This document shows, one piece after another, positions 19,474 through 28,568 of a stretch of 64,000 nt of DNA (its first letter is position 1; every line of letters begins with the position of its first letter). The position numbers and the translations under genes were made by a program. Under the pieces are notes generated by a model. It worked only from the letters and a program-made list of their open reading frames with translations. It did no database searches and had not been told where the DNA came from. Source of the DNA: an uncultured Planctomycetaceae bacterium (GTDB lineage: Bacteria; Planctomycetota; Planctomycetia; Planctomycetales; Planctomycetaceae); NCBI GenBank assembly GCA_937916515.1, contig CALFSX010000062.1, forward strand, positions 1-64,000. The letters run 5' to 3'.

Positions 19474-22400
19474 CTACCAGGAGATTTCCTGAACCACTTC
19501 TGCGGTTCCATTTGTGACGGACACCGGCACCAGCAGTTCTGACTTATCGCCGCTTTGACGCAGGACTGGTAGCCCAGAGGATTGGGTCCTCATCCGGATT
19601 GCGTTGTCGATCAGGTATGATCCGTCATCCTGCTTTGTGATCACTCGACCCACTGCGGCTCGAACATACAGGCTGCTAACCGAAGCTGCGGCCGAAATAT
19701 TCAGGGTTCGCTGCAGTGCAGCATCCGGCTTTTGGGGCACCGGTGTCAGCTTGTCATTGACTTCAAATTCAGCGGATCGGTAGCGAAATGCTGGTCGTCC
19801 GTTGGCGTCAAGTCGATAGCCCAGGAAGCGATAGCCCAGTTGCTTTGGGGATTCTGTTGGCCACGGTGAACTTGCTGATTCCAGAACAGCAACGGGCACC
19901 GTTTGGTCGAACTTAATGGCGTGGTCACCAAGCGGTTGCTGTCGCCCCTGTCCTCGACCTTCCCAGTGCAGAGATGAGTCGATGAATCGACCGTGCCAGA
20001 TCATTGCCAAAGACATGGTGTCAGCGTCCCATGCAATGTTGGCACCTTCCGGATATCCAACTGCGATTCCTCGAGGCGTCAAACCTTCGATGAAGTTTCG
20101 GTAGATAATCGGTGTGGTGTTGGGTTTCAGTTCGATCATTCCGCCAAGCACGCCATCCGGCACCTTGGCCTTATCTGCATCGGACAGGTATCGCCAGATG
20201 GCGGATATTTGTTGACCGGGATCTCCATCGTAGATTTCGGTCGCCACACTTTTGCCGTTGGGGAACGCGGTTGGCATTCGAGTTCCGGGACGCAGTGCTT
20301 CAGGTTTTGGCAGATAGCGATGGAACCAGTCTTCATTGATGCGTTTTGTCATGGTCTGCAGGTCGAGTGCCTGAATTCCGGCGGATTTGTACTTGCCGAA
20401 TGTGTGGCACTTAATGCACGACAATCCTTCAGATCCTACCAGCTTGCGTCCATTCGCTTTGATACGGTGGTCTGCATCATCAAGTGCTGCAAGTTTAGAA
20501 GGTTCAGCTAGATCGATTTCAATAAATGCGTTCACAAGGTGTCCGGCTGCAGATCCAAAGGCTGGCATTTGTGTCAACATATACGGACGATTTTTGGCGC
20601 CGTTGTTAAGGACATCCTTAAGCCAGGTTTCTTTCAGTTTGTCACCGACTCCGTTCAGCGGTGGCGGCAATCGGCCTTCGTCGCCCATTTCTGGAATCCG
20701 CGAAATGAACTGAGTGTTCCGATCAGCCTCGGGGCCGCCGATGCTGCCGCGTTGATGACAGCCGTAGCAATTAAACGCCTTCATCGCATGAACAATGGTC
20801 TCGTCAGGCTGGGCAGCCGTTGTTTCGGTGGCGCTGGTGAGTACAGCGTTGATGGAGTCAATCTGTTGGCGGTTTAGTTCGTAGTCAGGAACACGATCCA
20901 TTTTGGTTTCGGCAAGGCACCCTTTTCCTGGAGAGCAATCGGCAATCGCAGGCACCTGTGCGGCAAATTCCACGGGCGTTCCGTCACGCTTTAGTTCATG
21001 ACATTTGGCGCAACCGAGTGACCCGAACAGCTTTTGTCCTGTTTCAACCAGTGCTCCGTCGAATACGTAAGTGTCTGAACTTGCGTTCGCGTTTTCTGAT
21101 TTCGTGATTGTCGGTTTCATCGGGCTGCCATCTGCATTTTGTGTCAGCCAGGCGTCAATTGGTTGGCGCGAAACGTCAGGACCTTCGAATTCAAGTGCGA
21201 GAGATTCTTCTCCACCAACTTCGGAGTAGTCGACAACAATTTTGTGGACACCTGTTGTAAGTTTGATTCTTCCGGTTTTGGTGGTGTGTGGGTGAACGCC
21301 ATCCGCATCAACAACTTCTTCGCCGTCGATGTACAGGAAGCTGCCGTCGTCTGATCCCAGATGGAACCGATACTGCCCCGTCTTATCGACCTTCAGGTAA
21401 GCTTCAAAGCGAACGGAGAAATCCTGGGCCCTGTTCGCCACTGAAATGTCCAGCCCAGACGTAAAACCTGTTGAATCAGGCGTTAGAGTGCCCAGATCCG
21501 GCACTTCGCTGAAGCCTTTGTTAAACACCGAGTACTTTACATTGGGTTCACCTGCTTCGATGACAATGGGGCCCACCAGGAAGTGAGCCAGGTCTCGCGT
21601 CTGGTTGTCATCCAGGTTGAAACCGGGCATTCGTCCAGAGGGACGCACGTCGTGCGGCTTCTTCAGAAAGGCTTCAAGGCCGGTTAACGCGTATTTTTCA
21701 CCCAGTCCAACAAGTGGCACCGATGTGTTTGGATTGGTCGGCGTGCCGTTTCGCGGTGCATGGCAGGCGATGCAGCCGATTTCATGAAACAGTCGTTCAC
21801 CATTTTTGATTGAGCCCTTGTTTGAGCTCTGGTTCTTGAAGGCACCAGTCGTGGAAAGAAAGCTGGCAATGGCTGTTGCAGCGGCTTTTCTTTCAGGCTC
21901 AGGCATGCGATCCAGTAGGGAAGGCATGGTTGTGCCAGGTTTCACACCGTGAGGGTCCTGAATGAAATTCCAGACATAATCGGCGTGTAGTCGGTTGCCA
22001 GCTTTTGTCAGGATCGGCGCCGTTTTGGTAAGCACGTGAGTTTTCAGTGTGTCACTTGCTGAATGGCATGATAAGCAGTTCAATTCACCCAGTAGAAGCT
22101 GGCCGCTGGCGATGGCCTGAGTTTGATCTGACGCGTGAAATCGTTCGAAACCCGGAATCAGAGGTCGTCTGGCTTCTTTTTCGTGGTTTAGCGGCTGGAC
22201 CCAAATGTTGCGGAATCGCACTGGATTTCCGTGGTTCTGGAAATAGATCGGTCCCGGTTCTGGTCCTTCCTTTACGGGAGCCGCACGTGTTCCTCTGGGA
22301 AGTTCAACGCTGCTGTGAACGGTGACACCATTCAGCCGAACGGTGAGAGTGGCGTTTGATACTTTCTCGCCGTTTTCAAAACGAGCCGCCTTGAATTCGG

Positions 22401-23079
22401 CGTCGTAGGTCTGCCACGTTAGCGGTGGAAAACACATATTCAAATTGGGGCTCTGAATTTCATAGATGCCGCCGGTTTCGTTGTCTTTTCCTTCCAGACC
22501 GAACGAATCCAGAATCTGAGTTTCGTACCGGCCCTGGTAGTACAACCCACTGTTACCGCGCCCCTGACCTCGAGCCTTGGGCATGAACGGAGTGCGGAAT
22601 TCTGCGTGAATTCGAAAATCCTGAAACTTGTCTTTACTGGTGATGCCTTCCATCAGCAGTCCGTCATCGGTTAGGCGAGCTCCTTTTTCCCAGTGCTCAT
22701 CGACCGATATTTGAGTACCATCGAACAATACAACAGCTCCTTCTGGTGGAGCGGCGCCGATGGTTGGGCTTTGCCGTTCAATTCGTTGGTAGCCTTCTGT
22801 CAGATCTGCAACGTCGTCAGCGTTTGCTTCAATGTTTTGCTTGTCCCGGCCATTCCAACCATCGCCTGGAAGCCCTCCCGTGTAGATGACAACAGTGAAG
22901 TTGCCTTCACCTTGAGCAACCACCTGAATGCCGCTGCCATCCTTTTTGTATTCGCCCTGTCGTTGAAAGTCCGGATCGGCTTTTGCGGCTTCCGGGCTAT
23001 CGTAGACGTCTGCAGCGTAAGTCGCGTTGGTTGCATTGACGACCAGAAATGTCACCATGAAAAGATGGTGGCGAAACAT
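19474..23079 (-). CDS. Five-heme c-type cytochrome with DUF1080 and PA14 domains
   Basis: This 1201-residue exported protein (signal peptide about 1-23) is a large fusion. Residues about 110-295 form a DUF1080 (3-keto-disaccharide hydrolase-like, concanavalin fold) domain: [38 protein letters not shown]. Heme motifs CxxCH follow at 335-339 (CLSCH) and 436-440 (CIACH). A PA14-like domain lies at about 515-645 ([19 protein letters not shown]). Three more hemes are at 690-694 (CAKCH), 771-775 (CYGCH) and 888-892 (CIKCH). The last 280 residues lack hemes. The architecture suggests periplasmic electron transfer coupled to carbohydrate oxidation or hydrolysis. It is followed by the propeller gene in one likely operon. 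Individual domain calls are firm; the combined function is inferred. Confidence 0.85.
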   Translation of the reverse strand: MFRHHLFMVTFLVVNATNATYAADVYDSPEAAKADPDFQRQGEYKKDGSGIQVVAQGEGNFTVVIYTGGLPGDGWNGRDKQNIEANADDVADLTEGYQRIERQSPTIGAAPPEGAVVLFDGTQISVDEHWEKGARLTDDGLLMEGITSKDKFQDFRIHAEFRTPFMPKARGQGRGNSGLYYQGRYETQILDSFGLEGKDNETGGIYEIQSPNLNMCFPPLTWQTYDAEFKAARFENGEKVSNATLTVRLNGVTVHSSVELPRGTRAAPVKEGPEPGPIYFQNHGNPVRFRNIWVQPLNHEKEARRPLIPGFERFHASDQTQAIASGQLLLGELNCLSCHSASDTLKTHVLTKTAPILTKAGNRLHADYVWNFIQDPHGVKPGTTMPSLLDRMPEPERKAAATAIASFLSTTGAFKNQSSNKGSIKNGERLFHEIGCIACHAPRNGTPTNPNTSVPLVGLGEKYALTGLEAFLKKPHDVRPSGRMPGFNLDDNQTRDLAHFLVGPIVIEAGEPNVKYSVFNKGFSEVPDLGTLTPDSTGFTSGLDISVANRAQDFSVRFEAYLKVDKTGQYRFHLGSDDGSFLYIDGEEVVDADGVHPHTTKTGRIKLTTGVHKIVVDYSEVGGEESLALEFEGPDVSRQPIDAWLTQNADGSPMKPTITKSENANASSDTYVFDGALVETGQKLFGSLGCAKCHELKRDGTPVEFAAQVPAIADCSPGKGCLAETKMDRVPDYELNRQQIDSINAVLTSATETTAAQPDETIVHAMKAFNCYGCHQRGSIGGPEADRNTQFISRIPEMGDEGRLPPPLNGVGDKLKETWLKDVLNNGAKNRPYMLTQMPAFGSAAGHLVNAFIEIDLAEPSKLAALDDADHRIKANGRKLVGSEGLSCIKCHTFGKYKSAGIQALDLQTMTKRINEDWFHRYLPKPEALRPGTRMPTAFPNGKSVATEIYDGDPGQQISAIWRYLSDADKAKVPDGVLGGMIELKPNTTPIIYRNFIEGLTPRGIAVGYPEGANIAWDADTMSLAMIWHGRFIDSSLHWEGRGQGRQQPLGDHAIKFDQTVPVAVLESASSPWPTESPKQLGYRFLGYRLDANGRPAFRYRSAEFEVNDKLTPVPQKPDAALQRTLNISAAASVSSLYVRAAVGRVITKQDDGSYLIDNAIRMRTQSSGLPVLRQSGDKSELLVPVSVTNGTAEVVQEISW

Positions 23080-23482
23080 AAGCGGCTCCGAAGTCTGAGT
23101 CGGTAAAAGGAAGTCGTTGATATTCGCAGTTGACGACGACGGTGAGAAGTTGGAAGTTGAAGGAGGGTTTGTCGATCACACACTGCTGCTGGAACGATCG
23201 GCGGACCGAAACCATAGCTTGTCTATTGACCGATTTCCAGCGAATGCCGGACATCTTGATTTTTGTGATTGGCCAGATGTTCCTGGCTTGAGACGGTTGG
23301 CTGCCAGGTTTCTTGACTTGTAGCCAGGCGAAACGGTCAGGTCAAGTTGAAGTGCGTCACTCCTGATGAAAACGCGATCGCGCCGCGTTTAAGCATTGGG
23401 TTGTGTCCGGAAATGTCTGGCAATTACTTGATCGGCGGCGCGGTTGGCGGCTGATCCAGGACTGTATTTGCCCCACCGTTTA
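23080..23482. other. Intergenic region, no gene seen
   Basis: These 403 bp lie upstream of the five-heme gene and downstream of the one-TM gene, both on the minus strand. The promoter of the heme operon should be near 23080-23200. Nothing structured stands out. Confidence 0.4.
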
Positions 23483-24376
23483 CTATTGCGCCGTTTGTTG
23501 GGTGACCATAAATTTAAAGCCAGTGTCGGTGTGGCTCAATCGGAACCATGTGCGGCGAATTTGTTCTGGTTCGCGATCGGCGTACGCGGCTTCCATCGTG
23601 GCCAGTTGTTCTTCAAGTTCAGCTGGCATCAGTTGGACAAGCTTTGCTTCGGAAATGTCGACGCCTACTGACCGGAACAACGCTTCATCCAGCAATTGAA
23701 GGTCTCCACCACTCCACGTGGTAAAGTAACGCTGTTCTTGTTGGATATTTGACTCACTCCGGCTGCTAAGAACTCCGCCCTTGTTTTCAAGGTAGACAAT
23801 GGTTCCATCAGGAAAGACGGCGGCAAGCTGAATTCCCAGTTGCTGCAGCATGTTCGTGTATGCTGATTCGCTGTGAGGTGCATCGACTTCGAAGAACCAA
23901 TGATGATCCCGGGATGAACGCCGGCTACTTCGAAGTGGGCCATGGTTGCTGAGATCACTCGAGCCGCTTTCGCCTGTGTTAGAATTACTTCGACCGTCGT
24001 TCGTTAAACCGGATGCGCTGTCCGAATGTAAATTGATTGTGATCGCCAATTCCTGCAGGCTCAATGCGTTGGTTTCTGTGATCGGTTCTTCATCATCGAG
24101 CGGAACTGAAGTGTTGGTTTCGAATTGCGGCGACTGTGGTTCGTGGTACTGACTGTTGATCTCCAGCGGGACGGGGGGATCAATGGGGTTCGGGTGGCCC
24201 GTCTTCGGAACAGTTAGAAACTGCTGCCAGACGAGGATTAATCCGGCGCACAACATCGATAGCAGAATGATCGAAGTCCAAAGTGCCGACGTCGAACGAT
24301 CGTAGAACGTTTCTGCCATGATGGGAGTTGCGTCAGTCACAATCGTGCGCCGTTCGTTCATCGCAGCATTTCGCAT
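23483..24376 (-). CDS. Single-TM protein of unknown function
   Basis: I do not recognise this 297-residue protein. A short cytoplasmic N-terminus is followed by one membrane helix (LWTSIILLSMLCAGLILVW, about residues 32-50). A Pro/Asn/Ser-rich extended linker runs to about residue 150, then a folded C-terminal domain of about 140 residues (HWFFEVDAPHSESAYTNML, QLGIQLAAVFPDGTIVYLEN, VQLMPAELEEQLATMEAAYA). The layout recalls TonB-like or biopolymer-transport-like anchors, but no TonB motif is visible. AGAAGG upstream supports the first ATG. It follows uppS and cdsA in the same direction, so an envelope role is possible. Confidence 0.65.
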   Translation of the reverse strand: MRNAAMNERRTIVTDATPIMAETFYDRSTSALWTSIILLSMLCAGLILVWQQFLTVPKTGHPNPIDPPVPLEINSQYHEPQSPQFETNTSVPLDDEEPITETNALSLQELAITINLHSDSASGLTNDGRSNSNTGESGSSDLSNHGPLRSSRRSSRDHHWFFEVDAPHSESAYTNMLQQLGIQLAAVFPDGTIVYLENKGGVLSSRSESNIQQEQRYFTTWSGGDLQLLDEALFRSVGVDISEAKLVQLMPAELEEQLATMEAAYADREPEQIRRTWFRLSHTDTGFKFMVTQQTAQ

Positions 24377-24482
24377 CTTCCGACCTTCTACAATTTGAAA
24401 CGTGACAAATGATGAAAGTTATGAAACCTGATTCTTCGAGTTGTAAGGCAATAAACCATTATTAGTTCGCGCCCGCCAGAAA

Positions 24483-25379
24483 CTAAACCGCTGGTGGCCA
24501 CAACGCCCACCAGGCGAGTGCAAATGGGCCTGCAAACAGTGGGCTATCCAACAGATCCAGCAGTCCGCCGAATCCAGGCATTAGAATGGCCGAGTCCTTC
24601 TTTTCGGCATCTCGTTTGATAAGTGATTCACATAAATCACCAATCAAACCGACAACGCCCATCGTGGCACTGTAGCCAAGCACGCAAGCCAAAGTCGATG
24701 CTTTGGGTGACGCGTCAAACAGTTGTCCGCCGAATGTCAGCCACAGCCAACCGCCCAGGCAACTGCCCACGATTGCGCCCAAGCCGCCCATCCAGGTTTT
24801 TCCGGGACTTAACCGCGGCACCATTTTGCGTTTGCCCCACAATCGACCAAACGTGTAAGCCACAATGTCGCCACTTTTGGCGGCGATAATGACCGAACCG
24901 ATTGCGAAGTAGCCAATTGAAGCCTTGGGGAACCACCGAAACTGTGCGATCACGGCTAACAATCCTCCCGCGTACATAACGCTGATGAGGTTGGCCCCCA
25001 GCGATTCCATGGATTGTCCCGGTTTGCGATAACGAGCTGCTTCGTACATCATCAATACTGTAAACGAAGCTGCCAAAGCAGCGGCCACCAGGCCCAACGA
25101 CACCAGCAGCCCGTACAGACCTGCTGGTACAGCAGGCAGTCGCGTGTGCATCCATGCTGCCAACACGACCAGCACGTTGCAGGCTGCCGTTAGTTCGAAC
25201 GACGGTTTCATGTGGCGAGTTCTCAGCAGGTGAGCCATCTCAAGGCTGCCGCGAATCGTCAGAAACAAACAGAACAACAGCAACACGGGGGCTCCACTTC
25301 CCAGACCGGAATCCCACCAGAAAAGTGCGAGCAACGAAGGAACAAGAATCGCTGAAATCGTGAGTCGCCAACCGAGCAT
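24483..25379 (-). CDS. cdsA: Phosphatidate cytidylyltransferase
   Basis: The 298-residue multi-pass protein is CdsA, which makes CDP-diacylglycerol from phosphatidate and CTP at the inner membrane, the branch point of phospholipid synthesis. The C-terminal signature is visible as SLIKRDAEKKD followed by PGFGGLLDLLDS. In the usual consensus the Phe is His (PGHGG) and DLLD is DRxD, so two normally conserved positions differ, while the aspartates remain. KSGDIVAYTFGRLWGKRK and LSPGKTWMGG are typical upstream parts. It follows uppS by 149 bp in the standard order. No other cdsA copy is visible in the window to compensate for the substitutions. Confidence 0.9.
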   Translation of the reverse strand: MLGWRLTISAILVPSLLALFWWDSGLGSGAPVLLLFCLFLTIRGSLEMAHLLRTRHMKPSFELTAACNVLVVLAAWMHTRLPAVPAGLYGLLVSLGLVAAALAASFTVLMMYEAARYRKPGQSMESLGANLISVMYAGGLLAVIAQFRWFPKASIGYFAIGSVIIAAKSGDIVAYTFGRLWGKRKMVPRLSPGKTWMGGLGAIVGSCLGGWLWLTFGGQLFDASPKASTLACVLGYSATMGVVGLIGDLCESLIKRDAEKKDSAILMPGFGGLLDLLDSPLFAGPFALAWWALWPPAV

Positions 25380-25528
25380 GAATGGTTGCCCTTTGAAACT
25401 AAGAGGTGATTGATGATATTGGCCGGTTGAGTGGCGTGTTGGCAGCCAGTAGATACTTGGCTTGATGTTTCATCAACGGTCGTTGATGACCTTTATACGA
25501 TCCGTTAGTCCGAACGAAATCTGCCGTT

Positions 25529-26314
25529 TTATCCTGTTGGTGACGACTTCACGCCGTCATTCAAGCCTCCAAAGCGTCGATTGCGTGAAGCGAATGATTT
25601 TAAGGCTTCATGCAAATGTGGTTCTCTGAAGTCCGGCCAGAATTCTTCTGTAACCCAAAGTTCTGAGTAGCTGATTTGCCACAGAAGATAGTTGCTGATT
25701 CGCATTTCATTTGCCGTCCGAATCACCAGGTCGGGATCCGGCATGCCAGCAGTCATCAGGTTTTCGGCGACAGTGGTTTCGGTGATGTCTTCCGGTAAAA
25801 GTTTACCGTCTTTCACCATGCGAGCAATTTTTTGAGTCGCTTCTGTAATTTCCAGGCGAGCTCCATAGTTCACGGCAAGGCACAGCATCATGCCATCGTT
25901 GTTTTTAGCGGCCTCTTCAGTAATCGCGATTTCTTTTTGAATGGCGGGATCAAGTTCGTCCGTTTTTCCGATGACTCGAAATCGAAGCCCCTGTTGTTGA
26001 ATCTGTTTGCGTTCTTCAATTAGATAGTGCCGCAGCAGCTTCATCAGCAGTGTGAGTTCCAGCTTGGGACGCTTCCAGTTTTCGCTGGAAAAGCAATACA
26101 ACGTCAGTTGTTCAAGGCCCAGGCGAGAACATTCTTCCACGATCGCTCGTACAGAATGCACGCCTCGCCGATGCCCTTCAATTCGCGGCAGTCCTCGTTT
26201 TTGAGCCCATCGTCCATTGCCGTCCATAATGATGGCGATATGGCGAGCCAACCGTTCGCGCTGAAGGCCGAACTCCGAAACTTGTGCATCTGTGTAGGCA
26301 GGTTCGCGAGACAA
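25529..26314 (-). CDS. uppS: Isoprenyl transferase (undecaprenyl diphosphate synthase family)
   Basis: The 261-residue enzyme condenses isopentenyl diphosphate units in cis to make the C55 lipid carrier for wall and polysaccharide synthesis. The catalytic Asp31 lies in IIMDGNGRWA, followed by GHRRGVHSVR, the FSSENWKRP motif, and DPDLVIRTANEMRISNYLLWQ with its conserved Arg, Glu and Ser. The TTG start at 26314 gives the usual 25-residue lead before the first strand; the next ATG would be the catalytic-loop methionine itself and is too late. cdsA follows in the same direction, the common bacterial order, although dxr and rseP do not follow here. Confidence 0.92.
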   Translation of the reverse strand: MSREPAYTDAQVSEFGLQRERLARHIAIIMDGNGRWAQKRGLPRIEGHRRGVHSVRAIVEECSRLGLEQLTLYCFSSENWKRPKLELTLLMKLLRHYLIEERKQIQQQGLRFRVIGKTDELDPAIQKEIAITEEAAKNNDGMMLCLAVNYGARLEITEATQKIARMVKDGKLLPEDITETTVAENLMTAGMPDPDLVIRTANEMRISNYLLWQISYSELWVTEEFWPDFREPHLHEALKSFASRNRRFGGLNDGVKSSPTG

Positions 26315-26466
26315 TTATTACGTCCTGGCGAAGAGGGAAAACGAAAACAGCTGGACCGATCCACCAATCCGAACGTTAACGAAATTCTGTGCCGCCGACT
26401 ACCGCACAAAGCCCTGTAAGCCGAATCAGTGCGAACGTGCCCCCGTTTTGTGTCTTGATTTCCTGA

Positions 26467-26565
26467 CAAGGGCTTCACCCTTGACCTGCTGGCGTTGTGG
26501 CGGTTCGAAAGTTCCACGTCTTCGGGAGAAGCACGCTAATGGGGCAAGGGCGAAGCCATTGTTTG
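26467..26565. repeat. Decayed inverted pair of the 88-bp repeat family
   Basis: A unit in reverse orientation (CAAGGGCTTCACCCTTGACC at 26467-26486, ending CTGGCG at 26494) is followed 46 bp on by one in forward orientation (GGGGCAAGGGCGAAGCCATT at 26540-26559). Both match the core of the arrays at 23-198 and 58902-59108. The second unit runs into the 3' end of the archaemetzincin gene and encodes its last residues. Confidence 0.7.
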
Positions 26566-27498
26566 GGCAGCCACTTTGCAGTATTCGAAATCTTCGCCAA
26601 GTCCAAGCCTGTCGCAGAAATCGGCCAATCTTGTTAAGCGTTCGTTGGTGTCCGGCCGAATCGCCCAATGCCGTTTTGTCAGACATTCCGGGCATAGATA
26701 CAGCGGGCCTCGGTCTGCTTCTTCCAGAGAACCACTGCCGGCCATGTTGCATTCAAAATGCACACAATGCTGCATGGAATACATGTGGCCGGTTTCGTGA
26801 CTTGCGGTCTTCAGCGTGCGTCTCAGGCATTGAGTGAATTCAGCGGGGCCGTCGTCCGGATTTCCAAATCGTGCCATTAACCAGACTCCCACACGGTCTT
26901 TCAATGGAGCCTGCCCGAATACGAAGTTCCAGTTTTTATCAGGCCACAAGTCGGTGGCTGTTAACGCAATAAGTGCGATCGCGTCGTTTGGAAGTCGTGG
27001 CGCAAGGAATTCGTTTTGTATCCATGAAGCCAAAAGTTGTTCCTGCTTTGTATCCGGATGAAGTCTTCTGGCCTCGCCAGCGATGACGTTATCGTCAACC
27101 GGATCCAGGAGCGTCACGTCGCACGCAAAGTACAGGCCGAGAAATTCGGCACTGGCCTCAACGATCGATTGCTGAGCCTTCGAAAAACGCCCGACCGGCT
27201 GAACGTAGATTATGTGTCGCGTGACTGTAGGCGTAATCGGATTGGAAAGTGCGTACTGAGCAAACGTCTGAGTTGGCTGAATCACTGTATCTCGCCAGTC
27301 TCTGGGCGAAGGCGTTCCTGCGGCTTTGTGCAGATCTTCAAGGTTGGCGGTTGCAACACGAAAGACCTGGTCTGCCGTCGACAGTTGGTAGTCCGACCAT
27401 GCGGCATCAATATTCGACCAGACAACGCTCAGGTTTTGCCCCAGCGTTGAGCAAAATGGAAACAGCAGCAACATCAAAACAACACGTATCTGGCGCAT
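26536..27498 (-). CDS. Exported archaemetzincin-like zinc metalloprotease
   Basis: The 320-residue protein has an N-terminal signal peptide (LMLLLFPFCSTLG) and an archaemetzincin domain. The zinc motif is HETGHMYSMQHC (234-245), followed by C250 in ECNM and a CPEC pair (269-272). This fits the family pattern HExxHxxGxxHC...CxM...CxxC, except that Ser241 replaces the glycine. Upstream LTATDLWP and NFVFGQAPLKDRVGVWLMARF are also family-like. Archaemetzincins are normally intracellular, so export is unusual. The last residues (MASPLPH) come from a copy of the dispersed repeat, which probably supplied a new stop codon. It is 81 bp downstream of the ZnuA-like gene on the same strand. Confidence 0.85.
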   Translation of the reverse strand: MRQIRVVLMLLLFPFCSTLGQNLSVVWSNIDAAWSDYQLSTADQVFRVATANLEDLHKAAGTPSPRDWRDTVIQPTQTFAQYALSNPITPTVTRHIIYVQPVGRFSKAQQSIVEASAEFLGLYFACDVTLLDPVDDNVIAGEARRLHPDTKQEQLLASWIQNEFLAPRLPNDAIALIALTATDLWPDKNWNFVFGQAPLKDRVGVWLMARFGNPDDGPAEFTQCLRRTLKTASHETGHMYSMQHCVHFECNMAGSGSLEEADRGPLYLCPECLTKRHWAIRPDTNERLTRLADFCDRLGLGEDFEYCKVAAQTMASPLPH

Positions 27499-27579
27499 AA
27501 CTTCCCCTCAGTTACTGGAAGGTAGGCAACGAAATCCGTTGTTCGCCGAAATTCTGCAGATAATTGCTAAGGCGATGGG

Positions 27580-28527
27580 CTATTTTGTGATTTGCTGCAC
27601 GGCGGCTTCAATACGTTTCAGGTTGGATTCGAAAGCCTGCACGCAGCTATCGGAATCAGTGGGCAGCGATTCGCAAAGATCGATTTCGACGATGGGGACG
27701 CCGGCAGACTTCATTGTCTGTCGCAGCGTATCGCTGTTTGGCGAATTTTCGGCGCGATTGACAAAACACAGGGTCAGCGAAGCGTCAGGCGGCGGATCAA
27801 TTGAATTCGTTGGGATGCCTGGCGTTGAAGCGGGGCGAAGTTTCCAGCCCAGTCTGCGAATCAAGTAGTCATAAAACGGGCCATCCACTATCACGGTCAC
27901 CTGCAGTTCTGCGGTTTGTTTCTGCAGTTGCTGAACATGCGTGTTCAGCTTGTCCAGCTGGTTGGCAAGCAGGGCCGCATTAGCTGCGATTGATGACGCG
28001 GAATCTGGCTTGAGCCGTACTAGCCGACCTTCAATCACGCGCAGCTGGGCGGTCGCGAGTTCCGGGTCCAGCCAGGTGGCCCAGACTTTCGGGCCGCCTG
28101 CGTCTCTCCCTTTGGGACCGTGCTGGTGAGTGACTGAGTTTTGAATTGCGATCAGTTGATCGGTGTATCCGGCGGAAGTGTCAACAAGCCGAGATTTCGG
28201 CAAAGATAAGGTCTGCAGCCAAGGCTCGTACCCTGCTCCATTTAACAGCAGCAGGTCCGCCGATTGGATGCGTCTAACGTCGTCCAGAGCTGGCTTCCAA
28301 TCGATGCTGTTTGAAGTTTCCGGGATCACCAGTTGCAGTTCAATGTTGTCGCCGGAAAGTTCACGTGCGAAGTCGGCCACCACAAAACTTGTGGCGTAGA
28401 CGATTGGTCTGGCCGTAGCTTCGGTATGTGATTTGGTGTTTTCACTGGTGGCTGGAAAATCACATCCTGAGATAAACCCGATCAGCACTAAGGCCAGCTG
28501 CGAAGTTGATGAAAAGCGAATGTTCAA
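27580..28527 (-). CDS. ZnuA-like solute-binding lipoprotein with altered metal site
   Basis: This 315-residue lipoprotein (lipobox ISGC, Cys22) belongs to the cluster A-I metal-binding proteins of Zn/Mn ABC importers: VVADFARELSGD, the helix DDVRRIQSADLLLLNGAGYEPWL, WLDPELATAQ and the C-terminal IVEIDLCESL. The usual first ligand context DPHxYEP is replaced by SIDWKPAL at about residues 74-81, and DPHVWLDP by PKVWATWLDP near 150, so two expected histidines are missing. A short His stretch (THQHG, about 133-137) could take over part of the binding. No ATPase or permease gene is adjacent. It may bind another ligand or act as a chaperone. Family placement is firm, ligand unknown. Confidence 0.8.
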   Translation of the reverse strand: MNIRFSSTSQLALVLIGFISGCDFPATSENTKSHTEATARPIVYATSFVVADFARELSGDNIELQLVIPETSNSIDWKPALDDVRRIQSADLLLLNGAGYEPWLQTLSLPKSRLVDTSAGYTDQLIAIQNSVTHQHGPKGRDAGGPKVWATWLDPELATAQLRVIEGRLVRLKPDSASSIAANAALLANQLDKLNTHVQQLQKQTAELQVTVIVDGPFYDYLIRRLGWKLRPASTPGIPTNSIDPPPDASLTLCFVNRAENSPNSDTLRQTMKSAGVPIVEIDLCESLPTDSDSCVQAFESNLKRIEAAVQQITK

Positions 28528-28568
28528 TTTAGCGTTCTTTCGGCTGACATTCGTGCACTGGGAATTTT

